14,743 bases of DNA from Acetobacteraceae bacterium (GCA_947446625.1 CANFIE010000046.1:1-14743), one strand, 5' to 3'. Shown: positions 1 through 6,754, counted from the first letter of the stretch. Notes: a model not told the origin generated them from the sequence alone. Translations and numbers: made by a program.

Positions 1-501
1 ATCCTGCCCGGTGCGCACCAGGCCGCAATGGTCGAGGATGAGCTTCAGATTCGGATGCGCCTCGGCAATGCGGCGGAACTCCGGCAGGAACAGCCCGCCC
101 ATCGTCGCCACCGGCAGCCCCTCGGCTTCGGCCGCCGGCCACAGCCAGTCCAGCGTGCCATCGCGCAGCCACACCTGCTCATGCGCACCCAGCAGCGCCC
201 AGCGCAGGCCCATCATGCCCGGCTGCTTGCGCCAACCCTGCACCCGGCTGCGATTCTCCGGCTGGTCGGGCGGAAACTGCCCCATCACCGCGAAGCGTTC
301 CGGGTAGCGCCAGGCCGCCGCCAGCGCCATGGTGTTGGAGGTAGGGTCCCAACTGCCGGGCGGGTGGATCAGTGCCGCATCCACCCCTGCCGCGTCCATC
401 TCGCGCAGCGCTTCCTCAGCCGTGAAGGAAGCCACCTTGCGATGCAGCCCGGAAGGCTGCCCCTGCGACCAGATATGGATCTGCGCGTCAACAATCTTCA
501 T
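1..501 (-). CDS. Amidohydrolase family protein (amidohydrolase 2 / LigI-like), 3' end cut by window edge
   Basis: Translating the minus strand from the ATG at 501 gives 167 residues with no stop before the window edge, so the C-terminal part is missing (family members are usually about 270-300 aa). It begins MKIVDAQIHIW, the typical N-terminal metal-site strand of amidohydrolase-2 proteins, and has LILDHCG at residues 154-160, the barrel strand carrying another conserved His. The family includes 2-pyrone-4,6-dicarboxylate lactonase and other metal-dependent hydrolases and decarboxylases of small ring acids; the substrate here is unknown. The first His of the usual HxH pair is Gln (Q7-I8-H9). 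It follows the epimerase gene by 21 bp, with an AAGGGGAAG ribosome site in the gap, so the two are probably co-transcribed. The family call is firm. The precise reaction is not. Confidence 0.88.
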   Translation of the reverse strand, partial: MKIVDAQIHIWSQGQPSGLHRKVASFTAEEALREMDAAGVDAALIHPPGSWDPTSNTMALAAAWRYPERFAVMGQFPPDQPENRSRVQGWRKQPGMMGLRWALLGAHEQVWLRDGTLDWLWPAAEAEGLPVATMGGLFLPEFRRIAEAHPNLKLILDHCGLVRTGQD

Positions 502-522
502 GTCCGTCTTCCCCTTGCCGCC

Positions 523-1449
523 TCAACCCTCGCGGATCAGCGGCAGCCCTTCCTCGGTTCGCACCGCGTTGATGATCTGCAGCACGCGCTGGCGGAAGGG
601 CGCGTATTGCACGCCGAATTCCTCCACCAGCCGGCGATTCTCGATCATGAAATTGCCGGACTTTTCCCGCCCGCCGCTCTCCTGCTCAAAGCGGATATCG
701 GCGCTGGGCAAAAAGCCCCGCACCATCTCGGCCAGCGCCCCCATGCTGATGGTATGCCCGCCGGTATTGTACATGCGGTGCTTCGGCCGCGCGGCCAAGG
801 TCACGCGCGCCACCACCTCGGCAATGTCGTCCACATGAATCGGGCAGCGCATGGCGTCGCGATACGGGAAGGTCACGCTCTGCCCGCGCGCCGGGGCGGT
901 GATGCAATGGACATGGTCCACTGAGCCGAACAGCTTGTCGGGTCCGGTCACATTCGCCGGGCGAATGCCTGTGATGACCATGCCATGCTTCTCGGCGTAA
1001 TCGCGGGCCTGCCATTCATTGAAGATCTTGTGCATGGCGTATTGATTGTCGCCGTAGCGCAGGTCTTCCTCATCCACCATGCGCTCGCCGAAATGCTTCT
1101 GCGGCCCGCTGACGGCCAGCGAACTGGCGAAGATGGTATGCGCCACGCCGCCAATCCGCGCCGCCTCGAACACATTGTCCATGCCCAGCACATTCAGCCG
1201 GAAGGCCACGCGGGCCGGCAGATCGCTGCCGATATGATAGGCCAGGTTCACCACGCGGTCGGGCTTTTCCTCCGCCACCACCGCCATCACATCGTCGAAC
1301 TGCGCCACGTCGCCGCGCCGCATGGTCACCGCCGGGCCATGGTCGAACCGCGCCACATCCACGCAGGTCACGCTGTCGCCTCGCGCCAGCAGCAGCGGAA
1401 TCAGGCGCCGGCCGATGAAGCCGGAACCGCCGAAGACAACAACCTTCAT
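523..1449 (-). CDS. NAD(P)-dependent epimerase/dehydratase (extended SDR)
   Basis: This 308-residue protein starts MKVVVFGGSGFIGRRL, so the nucleotide-binding GxxGxxG loop lies at residues 7-13. The catalytic YxxxK is Y137-A-M-H-K141, with a Ser pair at S109-S110 as expected upstream. This is the extended short-chain dehydrogenase fold used by UDP-sugar epimerases, sugar-acid dehydrogenases and some lactone or terpene dehydrogenases; the substrate cannot be read from sequence. The start at 1449 is chosen because it puts the Rossmann motif at the N terminus and has an AGGGGG ribosome site shortly upstream. An open frame continues upstream to 1959, but that part is antisense to the next gene. 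It is the first gene of a minus-strand pair with the amidohydrolase and is transcribed divergently from the CMD-like gene. A cytoplasmic role in a catabolic pathway is inferred from the neighbours. Confidence 0.9.
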   Translation of the reverse strand: MKVVVFGGSGFIGRRLIPLLLARGDSVTCVDVARFDHGPAVTMRRGDVAQFDDVMAVVAEEKPDRVVNLAYHIGSDLPARVAFRLNVLGMDNVFEAARIGGVAHTIFASSLAVSGPQKHFGERMVDEEDLRYGDNQYAMHKIFNEWQARDYAEKHGMVITGIRPANVTGPDKLFGSVDHVHCITAPARGQSVTFPYRDAMRCPIHVDDIAEVVARVTLAARPKHRMYNTGGHTISMGALAEMVRGFLPSADIRFEQESGGREKSGNFMIENRRLVEEFGVQYAPFRQRVLQIINAVRTEEGLPLIREG

Positions 1450-1467
1450 CAGCGCATCCCCCTTGCC

Positions 1468-1484
1468 GGGCGGTACTGCCGCCC
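1468..1484. promoter_or_regulatory. Imperfect inverted repeat in the divergent epimerase/CMD intergenic region
   Basis: The 153-bp space between two divergent genes (1450-1602) must hold both promoters. It contains GGGCGG, a 5-nt centre, then CCGCCC, a 17-bp imperfect dyad about 20 bp upstream of the epimerase start. It could be an operator or a hairpin in the epimerase leader. I could not place convincing -35/-10 boxes. In GC-rich DNA short dyads arise by chance, so this is weak. Confidence 0.3.
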
Positions 1485-1602
1485 TGTTCTGGGCCAAGGC
1501 TAGCCCGCCGCTGCCCACCCGGCCAGTGCCCGCAACAACCCGGCTTGCCGCCGCGCCGCTTCCACCGCACCTTCGCGGCCTCATCAACCCGAGGAGACAA
1601 CC

Positions 1603-2001
1603 ATGAGCGAAGACAACGCCCTGTTCGACAAAGGCCTGCCCATCCGCCGTTCCGTGCTGGGCAGCGAGTATGTGGACCGCTCCATCGCCGGCGCCGACGA
1701 CTTCATGATGGGTATCCAGCGCGCCGCCACCGCCTGGGGCTGGGGCTGGGCCTGGGGCGACCCCACGCTCGACCGCAAATCCCGCTCGCTCATCAACCTG
1801 GCCATGCTGACGGCGCTGGGCCGCCCGCATGAGTTGAAGCTGCATGTGAAGGGCGCACTGAACAATGGCATTTCGGTCGAGGAGATCAAGGCCGCGCTGC
1901 TGCACGCCACCGCCTATTGCGGCATTCCGGCGGGACTGGACGCCTTCAAGGCGGCGCATGAGGTGCTGGTGAAGGAAGGCGCCATCCCGGCACCGAAGTA
2001 A
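1603..2001 (+). CDS. Carboxymuconolactone decarboxylase (CMD) family protein
   Basis: This small protein of 132 residues has the length and pattern of the CMD family (4-carboxymuconolactone decarboxylase, PcaC, of the beta-ketoadipate pathway, and relatives). Recognisable stretches are LDRKSRSLINLAML (56-69), the conserved H81, and EEIKAALLHATAYCGIPAG (93-111) with H101 and C106. It lacks the CxxC pair of AhpD-type peroxidase members, so a decarboxylase or tautomerase-like role is more likely. GAGGAGA lies just before the ATG and fixes the start. Residues 45-52 are W-G-W-G-W-A-W-G, encoded by a tandem hexamer, where most relatives have a single W-G-x-x-W. The gene is alone on its strand and is followed by a series of hairpins. 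PcaC itself is possible, but no other pca gene is present, so I give no symbol. Confidence 0.88.
   Translation: MSEDNALFDKGLPIRRSVLGSEYVDRSIAGADDFMMGIQRAATAWGWGWAWGDPTLDRKSRSLINLAMLTALGRPHELKLHVKGALNNGISVEEIKAALLHATAYCGIPAGLDAFKAAHEVLVKEGAIPAPK
1735..1758 (+). repeat. Four tandem TGGGGC hexamers inside the CMD-like gene
   Basis: Four consecutive in-frame 6-bp units (TGGGGC, TGGGGC, TGGGCC, TGGGGC) encode alternating Trp and Gly/Ala at residues 45-52. A unit length divisible by three means gain or loss of a copy would keep the reading frame. Confidence 0.85.
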
Positions 2002-2023
2002 CCCTCCAGGGTCACAAGGTCAG

Positions 2024-2051
2024 GCGGCTTGATCCCACAGGTTCAAGCCGC
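2024..2051 (+). terminator. Hairpin downstream of the CMD-like gene
   Basis: GCGGCTTGA at 2024-2032 pairs perfectly with TCAAGCCGC at 2043-2051 around a 10-nt loop, 22 bp after the stop codon. There is no U-tract, so it is a possible factor-dependent terminator or 3'-end stabiliser and not a classic intrinsic terminator. Confidence 0.45.
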
Positions 2052-2060
2052 ATCAAGCAC

Positions 2061-2081
2061 CATGCGCCCCATGGGCGCATG
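2061..2081 (+). terminator. GC-rich perfect palindrome, second hairpin after the CMD-like gene
   Basis: CATGCGCCC at 2061-2069 and GGGCGCATG at 2073-2081 form a perfect 9-bp stem with a 3-nt CAT loop. It is followed by TCGTGCTCTTT, a poor U-tract. It could end CMD transcription or be an operator for the ABC receptor gene. The structure is certain, its role is not. Confidence 0.45.
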
Positions 2082-2083
2082 TC

Positions 2084-2190
2084 GTGCTCTTTAACTATCT
2101 GAAACTAGAGCAAGAAATCCATTCTGATGTTCCCATCAGAATGGATATTGCTCTAGGCTCCCCAAAGGCGCGGCCAAGCTCAAAGAGCAC
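2084..2190. repeat. Nested intergenic palindromic element with TAGAGCAA / TTGCTCTA arms
   Basis: The core is a long stem. CTAGAGCAA (2105-2113) pairs with TTGCTCTAG (2148-2156), and ATCCATTCTGATG (2117-2129) pairs with CATCAGAATGGAT (2134-2146) around a TTCC loop, with a small internal bulge of GAA against A. An outer pair, GTGCTCTTT (2084-2092) and AAAGAGCAC (2182-2190), frames it. The element is AT-rich compared with its surroundings. Palindromes with TAGAGCA-type ends recur between genes in many alphaproteobacteria, so this is probably one copy of a dispersed intergenic repeat; that family assignment is from memory. It sits 55 bp before the ABC receptor start and could also act on its leader RNA. 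Confidence 0.75.
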
Positions 2191-2245
2191 CACGCCGGGC
2201 GACCGCCAAAGGCGGCGCTGCACGCACAAAAATGGGGAGACTTCC

Positions 2246-3475
2246 ATGGACCTGTCACGCCGCCATCTGCTCAGCGCAACAGCCGCCACCACCGCTGCCG
2301 CCGCACTGCCCTGGCGCAGCGCCCGCGCCCAGGCTGCCAATACCATCCGCATCGGTGTCATCTCCGATATGTCGGGCCCTTATCGCGACACCACCGGCCC
2401 CGGCAGCGTCGCGCTGACACAGCAGGCGGTGCAGGACTTCGGCAATCATGGCTTCAACATCGAGGTCATCCAGGCCGACCACCAGAACAAGCCCGATGTG
2501 GGCGCCAACCTGGCGCGGCAATGGTTCGACCAGGGCGTCGATGTCATCGTGGATGTGCCCACCTCCTCCGTCGCCCTCGCCATCCACCAGATCGCGCGCG
2601 ACAAGAACAAGGTGCACCTCAACTCCGGCGCCGCCAGCTCGGACCTCACCGGCCCGGCATGCAGCCCCAACACGGTGCACTGGACCTACGATACCTACAT
2701 GCTGGCCAAGTCCACCGGCGCAGCCATTGTGAAGACCGGCGGCGACAGCTGGTATTTCATCACGGCCGACTACGCCTTCGGCCATGCGCTGGAACGTGAC
2801 ACCGGCAATTTCGTCAAAGCCCAGGGTGGCCGTGTGCTGGGTGCCGCGCGCTATCCCTTCCCCGCCACGTCGGATTTCTCCGCCTTTCTGCTGCAGGCGC
2901 AGTCCAGCCGCGCCAAGGTGCTGGCCTTTGCCAATGCCTCCACCGACACGGTCAACTGCATCAAGGGCGCGCGTGAATTCGGCCTGCATCGCAGCATGAA
3001 ATTCGCCGCCCTGCTGATGGGCGTGGTGGATATCAAGTCGCTCGGCCTGGAAGCCGGCCAGGGCCTGAACCTGACCGAAAGCTTCTACTGGGATCTCAAC
3101 CCCCGCACCCGGGCGCTGACCCAGCGCGTGCGCGCGAAGAATGAGGGCCGCCCGCCCGCCATGGTGCCCGCCGGCTGCTACGGCGCCGTGCTGCACTACC
3201 TGAAGGCGGTGCAGGCCATGGGCGTGGCCGCAGCCAAGGCCAGCGGCGTTGAAGCGGTGAACCGCATGAAGGCGATGCCCTGCGACGATGATGCCTTTGG
3301 GGCTGGGCATATCCGCGCCGATGGCCGCAAAATCCACCCGGCCTACCTGTTTGAGGTCAAGACCCCCGGCGAATCCCGCGACCCCTGGGACCTGTACAAG
3401 GTTGCCGCCACCACACCTGGCGAGCAAGCTTTCCGCCCGCTTGCCGAGGGCGGCTGCCCCCTGGTCCGCAGTTAA
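2246..3475 (+). CDS. ABC transporter substrate-binding protein, branched-chain amino acid type (Peripla_BP_6), Tat signal
   Basis: The 409-residue protein opens with a twin-arginine signal, S4-R5-R6-H-L-L, then an Ala-rich stretch and an A-Q-A cleavage site near residue 30. The mature part begins NTIRIGVISDMSGPYRD, typical of the LivJ-like type I periplasmic receptors that bind amino acids, aromatic acids or other carboxylates. Further family blocks are QADHQNKPDVGANLARQW and, near residue 170, FITADYAFGHALE. The start at 2246 is chosen because GGGGAGA precedes it by 5 bp and the signal peptide then starts correctly; the frame is open 54 codons further upstream, through the palindromic element, but that would bury the signal. 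No permease or ATPase gene is adjacent, so the receptor is an orphan. SMP-30 follows 45 bp downstream, probably in the same transcript. The ligand is unknown. Confidence 0.92.
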   Translation: MDLSRRHLLSATAATTAAAALPWRSARAQAANTIRIGVISDMSGPYRDTTGPGSVALTQQAVQDFGNHGFNIEVIQADHQNKPDVGANLARQWFDQGVDVIVDVPTSSVALAIHQIARDKNKVHLNSGAASSDLTGPACSPNTVHWTYDTYMLAKSTGAAIVKTGGDSWYFITADYAFGHALERDTGNFVKAQGGRVLGAARYPFPATSDFSAFLLQAQSSRAKVLAFANASTDTVNCIKGAREFGLHRSMKFAALLMGVVDIKSLGLEAGQGLNLTESFYWDLNPRTRALTQRVRAKNEGRPPAMVPAGCYGAVLHYLKAVQAMGVAAAKASGVEAVNRMKAMPCDDDAFGAGHIRADGRKIHPAYLFEVKTPGESRDPWDLYKVAATTPGEQAFRPLAEGGCPLVRS

Positions 3476-3520
3476 ACCACCCCGTATCGCGGCGCGGCGC
3501 GAACAGAGGAAAGAGAGAAC

Positions 3521-4474
3521 ATGGTTCACAATACCGCGCGGTGGGAATCTACCGCGCCGATCCGCTACCCCGACCCCGACATCATCGTGCTGGACCCGCG
3601 CTTCCAGCCGATGGTGCTCGGCCATGCCGCCATTGAGCGTGTTGCCAGCGGCTTCCGCTTCACCGAAGGCCCGGCCTATTACGGCGACACGCGGCAATTG
3701 CTGTTCGCCGATATTCCGAATGACGCGTTGCTCCGCTGGGACGAAATTACTGGCCAAACCGTGACGCTGCGTCAGCCCTGCGGCAACATTGATGGCAACA
3801 CCCGCGACCGCCAAGGCCGGCTGATCAGCTGCGAACTCGGCAGCCGCACGCTGACCCGCACCGAGTTGGACGGCAGCGTCACCGTGCTGGCCAGCCACTT
3901 CGAGGGCATCCAGCTCACCGGCCCGAACGACGTGGTGGTGAAGTCCGATGGCTCCATCTGGTTCAGCGACAATGGCGCCGGCATTCGCGGCAACTATCTA
4001 GGCGACAAGGCCACCCCCGGACTGCCCTACCGCGTCTATCGGCTGGACCCGGAAACCCGCGAGCTCTCCATCGCGGTGGGCGACATGGCGCGGCCCAATG
4101 GGCTCTGCTTCTCACCCGACGAAAAGCGGCTCTACGTGGTGGATACACCGGCCGAGCCGAAGATCACCCGCGTGTACGACATTGTGGATGGCAAGGCGGT
4201 GAATGGCCGGCTGTTCTTTGATGCCAACCCCGGCTGGGCCGATGGCATCCGCTGCGACACCGAAGGCAATGTCTGGGCCGGCATTACCGGCGGGCCGGGG
4301 CATGATGGCGTGGCGATCTTCGCGCCCGATGGCACCATGATCGGCCGCATTCTGCTGCCCGAGCGCTGTGCCAACCTGGCCTTCGGTGGCCGCAAGCGCA
4401 ACCGCCTGTTCATGACCGCATCGCAGTCGGTCTATGCGCTGTACGTGGAAGCCCAGGGCGTGCCTGGCGGCTGA
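3521..4474 (+). CDS. SMP-30/gluconolactonase/LRE family lactonase
   Basis: This 317-residue protein is predicted to be a cytoplasmic six-bladed beta-propeller with a bound divalent metal. The expected metal ligands are visible: E49 in FTEGPAYY, N193 in RPNGLCFSPDEKRLYVVDT, and D241 in GWADGIRCD. N136-D137 in GPNDVVVKSDGSIWFSD is the substrate-side Asn motif. Family members hydrolyse sugar or other small lactones to hydroxy acids. GAGGAAAGAGAG lies just upstream of the ATG. It is the second gene after the ABC receptor, and its stop codon lies inside a hairpin shared with the convergent monooxygenase gene. A lactonase fits downstream of the BVMO elsewhere in the window, but that functional link is inference. 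There is no signal peptide. Confidence 0.92.
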   Translation: MVHNTARWESTAPIRYPDPDIIVLDPRFQPMVLGHAAIERVASGFRFTEGPAYYGDTRQLLFADIPNDALLRWDEITGQTVTLRQPCGNIDGNTRDRQGRLISCELGSRTLTRTELDGSVTVLASHFEGIQLTGPNDVVVKSDGSIWFSDNGAGIRGNYLGDKATPGLPYRVYRLDPETRELSIAVGDMARPNGLCFSPDEKRLYVVDTPAEPKITRVYDIVDGKAVNGRLFFDANPGWADGIRCDTEGNVWAGITGGPGHDGVAIFAPDGTMIGRILLPERCANLAFGGRKRNRLFMTASQSVYALYVEAQGVPGG

Positions 4475-4490
4475 ACCAGCCACCAGGCGC
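4460..4490. terminator. Hairpin spanning the SMP-30 stop codon, between convergent genes
   Basis: GCCTGG (4462-4467) pairs with CCAGGC (4483-4488), and GGCTG (4469-4473) pairs with CAGCC (4477-4481) around a 3-nt AAC loop. There is a single C/A mismatch between the two stems and two extra outer pairs. The TGA stop lies in the loop side of the structure. No U-tract is seen on either strand. It lies in and beside the 24-bp gap between two convergent genes, so it probably helps end both transcripts. Confidence 0.5.
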
Positions 4491-4498
4491 ATCCCGGC

Positions 4499-5656
4499 TC
4501 AAACGAAGGCTGGCTTCACTTCCTTGGCCAGCCGGTTGAGCTGCTCCATCGCCACATCCAGTGGCGTGCCCAGCGGCTGGCTGCACACCACGCGGTCCAG
4601 CCCTGGGTAGCGGCGCTCCACCGCCTTCAGCGCCGCGATGATATCCGCCGCCGTGCCGGCCAGGAAACCGCCGGCATTCACCGCTTCCTCAATGCTCGGC
4701 AGCGGAATGCCGCCGGCCAGGGCCGGGCTGCGCATGGCCTGGATCTGCGCCTCGCTCAGGTTCCGCACCAGGCGCAGCTCGCCGAACATCTTCATGTTCT
4801 CCTCGTAGTATTGGCGCGCGGCGTTGATCGCCGCCTCGCGGCTTTCGGCGATGTAGAACTGGTAGCCAAGCGCCAGCTTCTCGCCCCGCCCCAGTGCAAT
4901 GCCACGGCGCGCATAGGCGGCCTGGAATTCGTCCATGTGCTTGTCCACGGCGCCGCCCTCGGCCGAGCCACCGCCGATGAGACCACCCATGTTGTACTTG
5001 GCCATGAAGTCCATGGCGCGCGGCGTGCCGCTCTGGATCGGCTGCCAGCATTCCACCGGCGTGGTCAGCGGGCGGGGCACCAGCGTCAGCGTCTTCAGCT
5101 GGTAGCCGCGATACTCCACCTCGGCCGGGATGGTGTAGTGCTTGCCCTTGTGCGAGAATTTCTCCTCGTTGAACGCCTTGAAGATGACCTCGCACTGCTC
5201 CTCGAACAATTCGCGGTTGGCGTTCTGGTCAATCAGCGGCGCGCCGAAGGTTTCCACTTCACGCGTGTGGTAGCCGCGCGCCACGCCAAAGCGAATCCGC
5301 CCGCGGCTCAGCACATCGGCCATGGCGTAATCCTCGGCCAGGCGCAGCGGGTGCCACATGGGGGTTACGTTGAAGCCGCAGCCAATCCGCAGGTTCTTCG
5401 TCCGCCCCGCCAGATGCAGCCCCATCATCAGCACATTGGGAATGCACTCGGTGCCTTCGGGCTGAAAATGATGCTCGGCCATCCAGAAGGTATCAAAGCC
5501 CAGGCCATCCATCGTCTCGGCGTAGCGTTCCGCCTTGTACAGCGCGCCGCGCAATTCCTCGGGCGTGTGCCAACGGTCATTGATCGGCGTTCCCGCATAG
5601 CCAAGGTTCTTCAGGTCCACCGTGCCGACATAGCTGCTGTCGAAATTCCTGATCAT
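4499..5656 (-). CDS. LLM class flavin-dependent oxidoreductase (bacterial luciferase-like monooxygenase)
   Basis: The 385-residue protein has the hallmark TFWMAEHHFQPEG at residues 56-68, followed by the flavin-barrel block RIRFGVARGYHTREVETFG. Both are diagnostic of the luciferase-like TIM-barrel monooxygenases, which use reduced FMN or F420 and oxygen on aldehydes, ketones, sulfonates or nitrogen chelators. A strong GGAGGA precedes the ATG at 5656. It is a single-gene unit, convergent with SMP-30 and divergent from the Bug/GMC operon, with an operator-like palindrome in the shared upstream region. No flavin reductase partner gene is next to it, so reduced flavin would come from a reductase encoded elsewhere. 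The substrate is unknown. Some members of the family act as Baeyer-Villiger type II enzymes, which would parallel the class I type BVMO at 13205, but nothing in the sequence proves it. Confidence 0.9.
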   Translation of the reverse strand: MIRNFDSSYVGTVDLKNLGYAGTPINDRWHTPEELRGALYKAERYAETMDGLGFDTFWMAEHHFQPEGTECIPNVLMMGLHLAGRTKNLRIGCGFNVTPMWHPLRLAEDYAMADVLSRGRIRFGVARGYHTREVETFGAPLIDQNANRELFEEQCEVIFKAFNEEKFSHKGKHYTIPAEVEYRGYQLKTLTLVPRPLTTPVECWQPIQSGTPRAMDFMAKYNMGGLIGGGSAEGGAVDKHMDEFQAAYARRGIALGRGEKLALGYQFYIAESREAAINAARQYYEENMKMFGELRLVRNLSEAQIQAMRSPALAGGIPLPSIEEAVNAGGFLAGTAADIIAALKAVERRYPGLDRVVCSQPLGTPLDVAMEQLNRLAKEVKPAFV

Positions 5657-5685
5657 TCGCTTCCTCCGTTTTTATTCTGCTCAAT

Positions 5686-5700
5686 ATCCGCATTGCGGAT
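5686..5700. promoter_or_regulatory. Perfect 15-bp palindrome in divergent region, candidate IclR-type operator
   Basis: ATCCGCA-T-TGCGGAT is a perfect 7+1+7 dyad located 29 bp upstream of the monooxygenase ATG (minus strand) and 68 bp upstream of the first Bug receptor ATG (plus strand). A looser related dyad, TCCGAATGCGG, lies at 5715-5725. Odd-centred 15-bp palindromes of this kind are typical IclR-family operators, which often control aromatic-acid catabolism and Bug-containing operons. No regulator gene is in the window, so the binding protein is inferred. Confidence 0.5.
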
Positions 5701-5768
5701 GCCGCCAGGGCATGTCCGAATGCGGCAAAAGCACGCCGAACCGGCGCACCATAGTTGGGGGGAACATC

Positions 5769-6737
5769 ATGCCTTATCGCCTGCTTCACGCCACCCTGTT
5801 GCTGCTGGCCTGCGCCCTGGCGCCCGCCACCGCAGCCGAGTTCACACCCACGCGGCCCGTGCGGCTGGTGGTGCCGCTTACCCCCGGCGGCACCGCCGAT
5901 GTGATGGGCCGGGTGATGGCGCAGGCGCTGACCACGCTATGGGGCCAGCAGGTGCTGGTGGAAAACCGCCCCGGCGCCGGCGGGCATCTGGGCGCCGAAG
6001 TGGTGGCTCGCAGCCCCGGAGACGGCCATACGCTGCTGTTCAGCACCATCGGTATCCACGCCGCCTACACCATGTATCGCCGGCTGGGCTACGACCCCGC
6101 GAAGGACCTGGCACCCGGCGTTCTGCTGGCCGAAATGCCCTTCGTCGTGGTCAGCCGCATTGAGCTACCGCAACGCAGCCTCGCCGCGCTCATCGCCGCC
6201 GCGCGCGAAGCGCCGGGCAGCATCACCTATGGCTCCGCCGGCAATGGCACCTCCACCCATCTGGCAGCCGAACTGTTCCAGTCGCTCATCGGTGGCCGGC
6301 TGACCCATGTGCCCTATCGCGGCAGCAGCCAGGTGGCGAATGACCTGGCCGCCGGCACCGTGGACCTGCTGTTCGACAACCTGCCCACCGTGCCCAACAT
6401 GCTGGCCGGTGGCCGGGTGCGCGCCCTGGCCATTACCAGCCCCACCCGCAACGCTGCGGTGCCGGATGTGCCCACCAGCATCGAGGCTGGGCTGCCCAGT
6501 TTCATCGCCAGCGCCTGGTTCGGGCTTTCCCTGCCCGGCACCACGCCCGAGCCGATGCTGAACGCCATCAACGCCGACCTGCGCGCCACCCTGGCGCAAC
6601 CGGCGGTGCGGGACCGGCTGATTCAACTTGGCACCACGCCCATGGGCGGCACGGTGCCGGAAATCCGCGCCTTCTTCCTCACCGAACAGGCCAAGTGGGG
6701 GCGCGTGATCGCCGCCGCCGGCCTGGCGGTGGATTGA
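5769..6737 (+). CDS. Bug/TctC-family tripartite tricarboxylate transporter substrate-binding protein (first copy)
   Basis: This 322-residue periplasmic receptor has a Sec-type signal peptide (hydrophobic LLHATLLLLACALA, cleavage near residues 22-23 after ATA/A). The mature start TRPVRLVVPLTPGGTADVMGR is the standard Bug opening with the PGGxxD carboxylate-binding loop, and VLVENRPGAGGHLGAEVVA is the second family signature. These proteins bind organic acids and normally feed TctA/TctB membrane subunits; none is present here. The start at 5769 is preferred over an in-frame ATG at 5712 because it gives a proper signal peptide and has a GGGGGGA ribosome site. It is the first gene of a plus-strand operon with a second Bug receptor (17-bp gap) and a GMC enzyme. 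A lipoprotein reading (C15) is possible but the lipobox is poor. Confidence 0.93.
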   Translation: MPYRLLHATLLLLACALAPATAAEFTPTRPVRLVVPLTPGGTADVMGRVMAQALTTLWGQQVLVENRPGAGGHLGAEVVARSPGDGHTLLFSTIGIHAAYTMYRRLGYDPAKDLAPGVLLAEMPFVVVSRIELPQRSLAALIAAAREAPGSITYGSAGNGTSTHLAAELFQSLIGGRLTHVPYRGSSQVANDLAAGTVDLLFDNLPTVPNMLAGGRVRALAITSPTRNAAVPDVPTSIEAGLPSFIASAWFGLSLPGTTPEPMLNAINADLRATLAQPAVRDRLIQLGTTPMGGTVPEIRAFFLTEQAKWGRVIAAAGLAVD

Positions 6738-6754
6738 GCCAGGAGAGAACCGCC

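Noticed and set aside
1450..1959. N-terminal extension of the epimerase
   Set aside because: It overlaps the CMD-like gene in antisense, and the nucleotide-binding loop belongs at the N terminus.
1603..2001. AhpD-type alkylhydroperoxidase
   Set aside because: The required CxxC is absent; only a single Cys (C106) is present.
2084..2245. Upstream extension of the ABC receptor by 54 codons
   Set aside because: It would be translated from the palindromic element and bury the Tat signal; the ATG at 2246 has a good ribosome site.
2255..3898. Minus-strand open frame of 547 codons opposite the ABC receptor and SMP-30 genes
   Set aside because: It crosses two real genes and their gap, has no recognisable domain and no ribosome site, and mirrors codon bias.
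5769..5820. Lipoprotein signal on the first Bug receptor (LLAC)
   Set aside because: The -2 residue is Leu, outside the usual lipobox, and a normal signal-peptidase site follows.
4811..6163. Plus-strand open frame of 450 codons over the monooxygenase and the Bug gene start
   Set aside because: It is antisense to one clear gene and out of frame with another; low-complexity composition.
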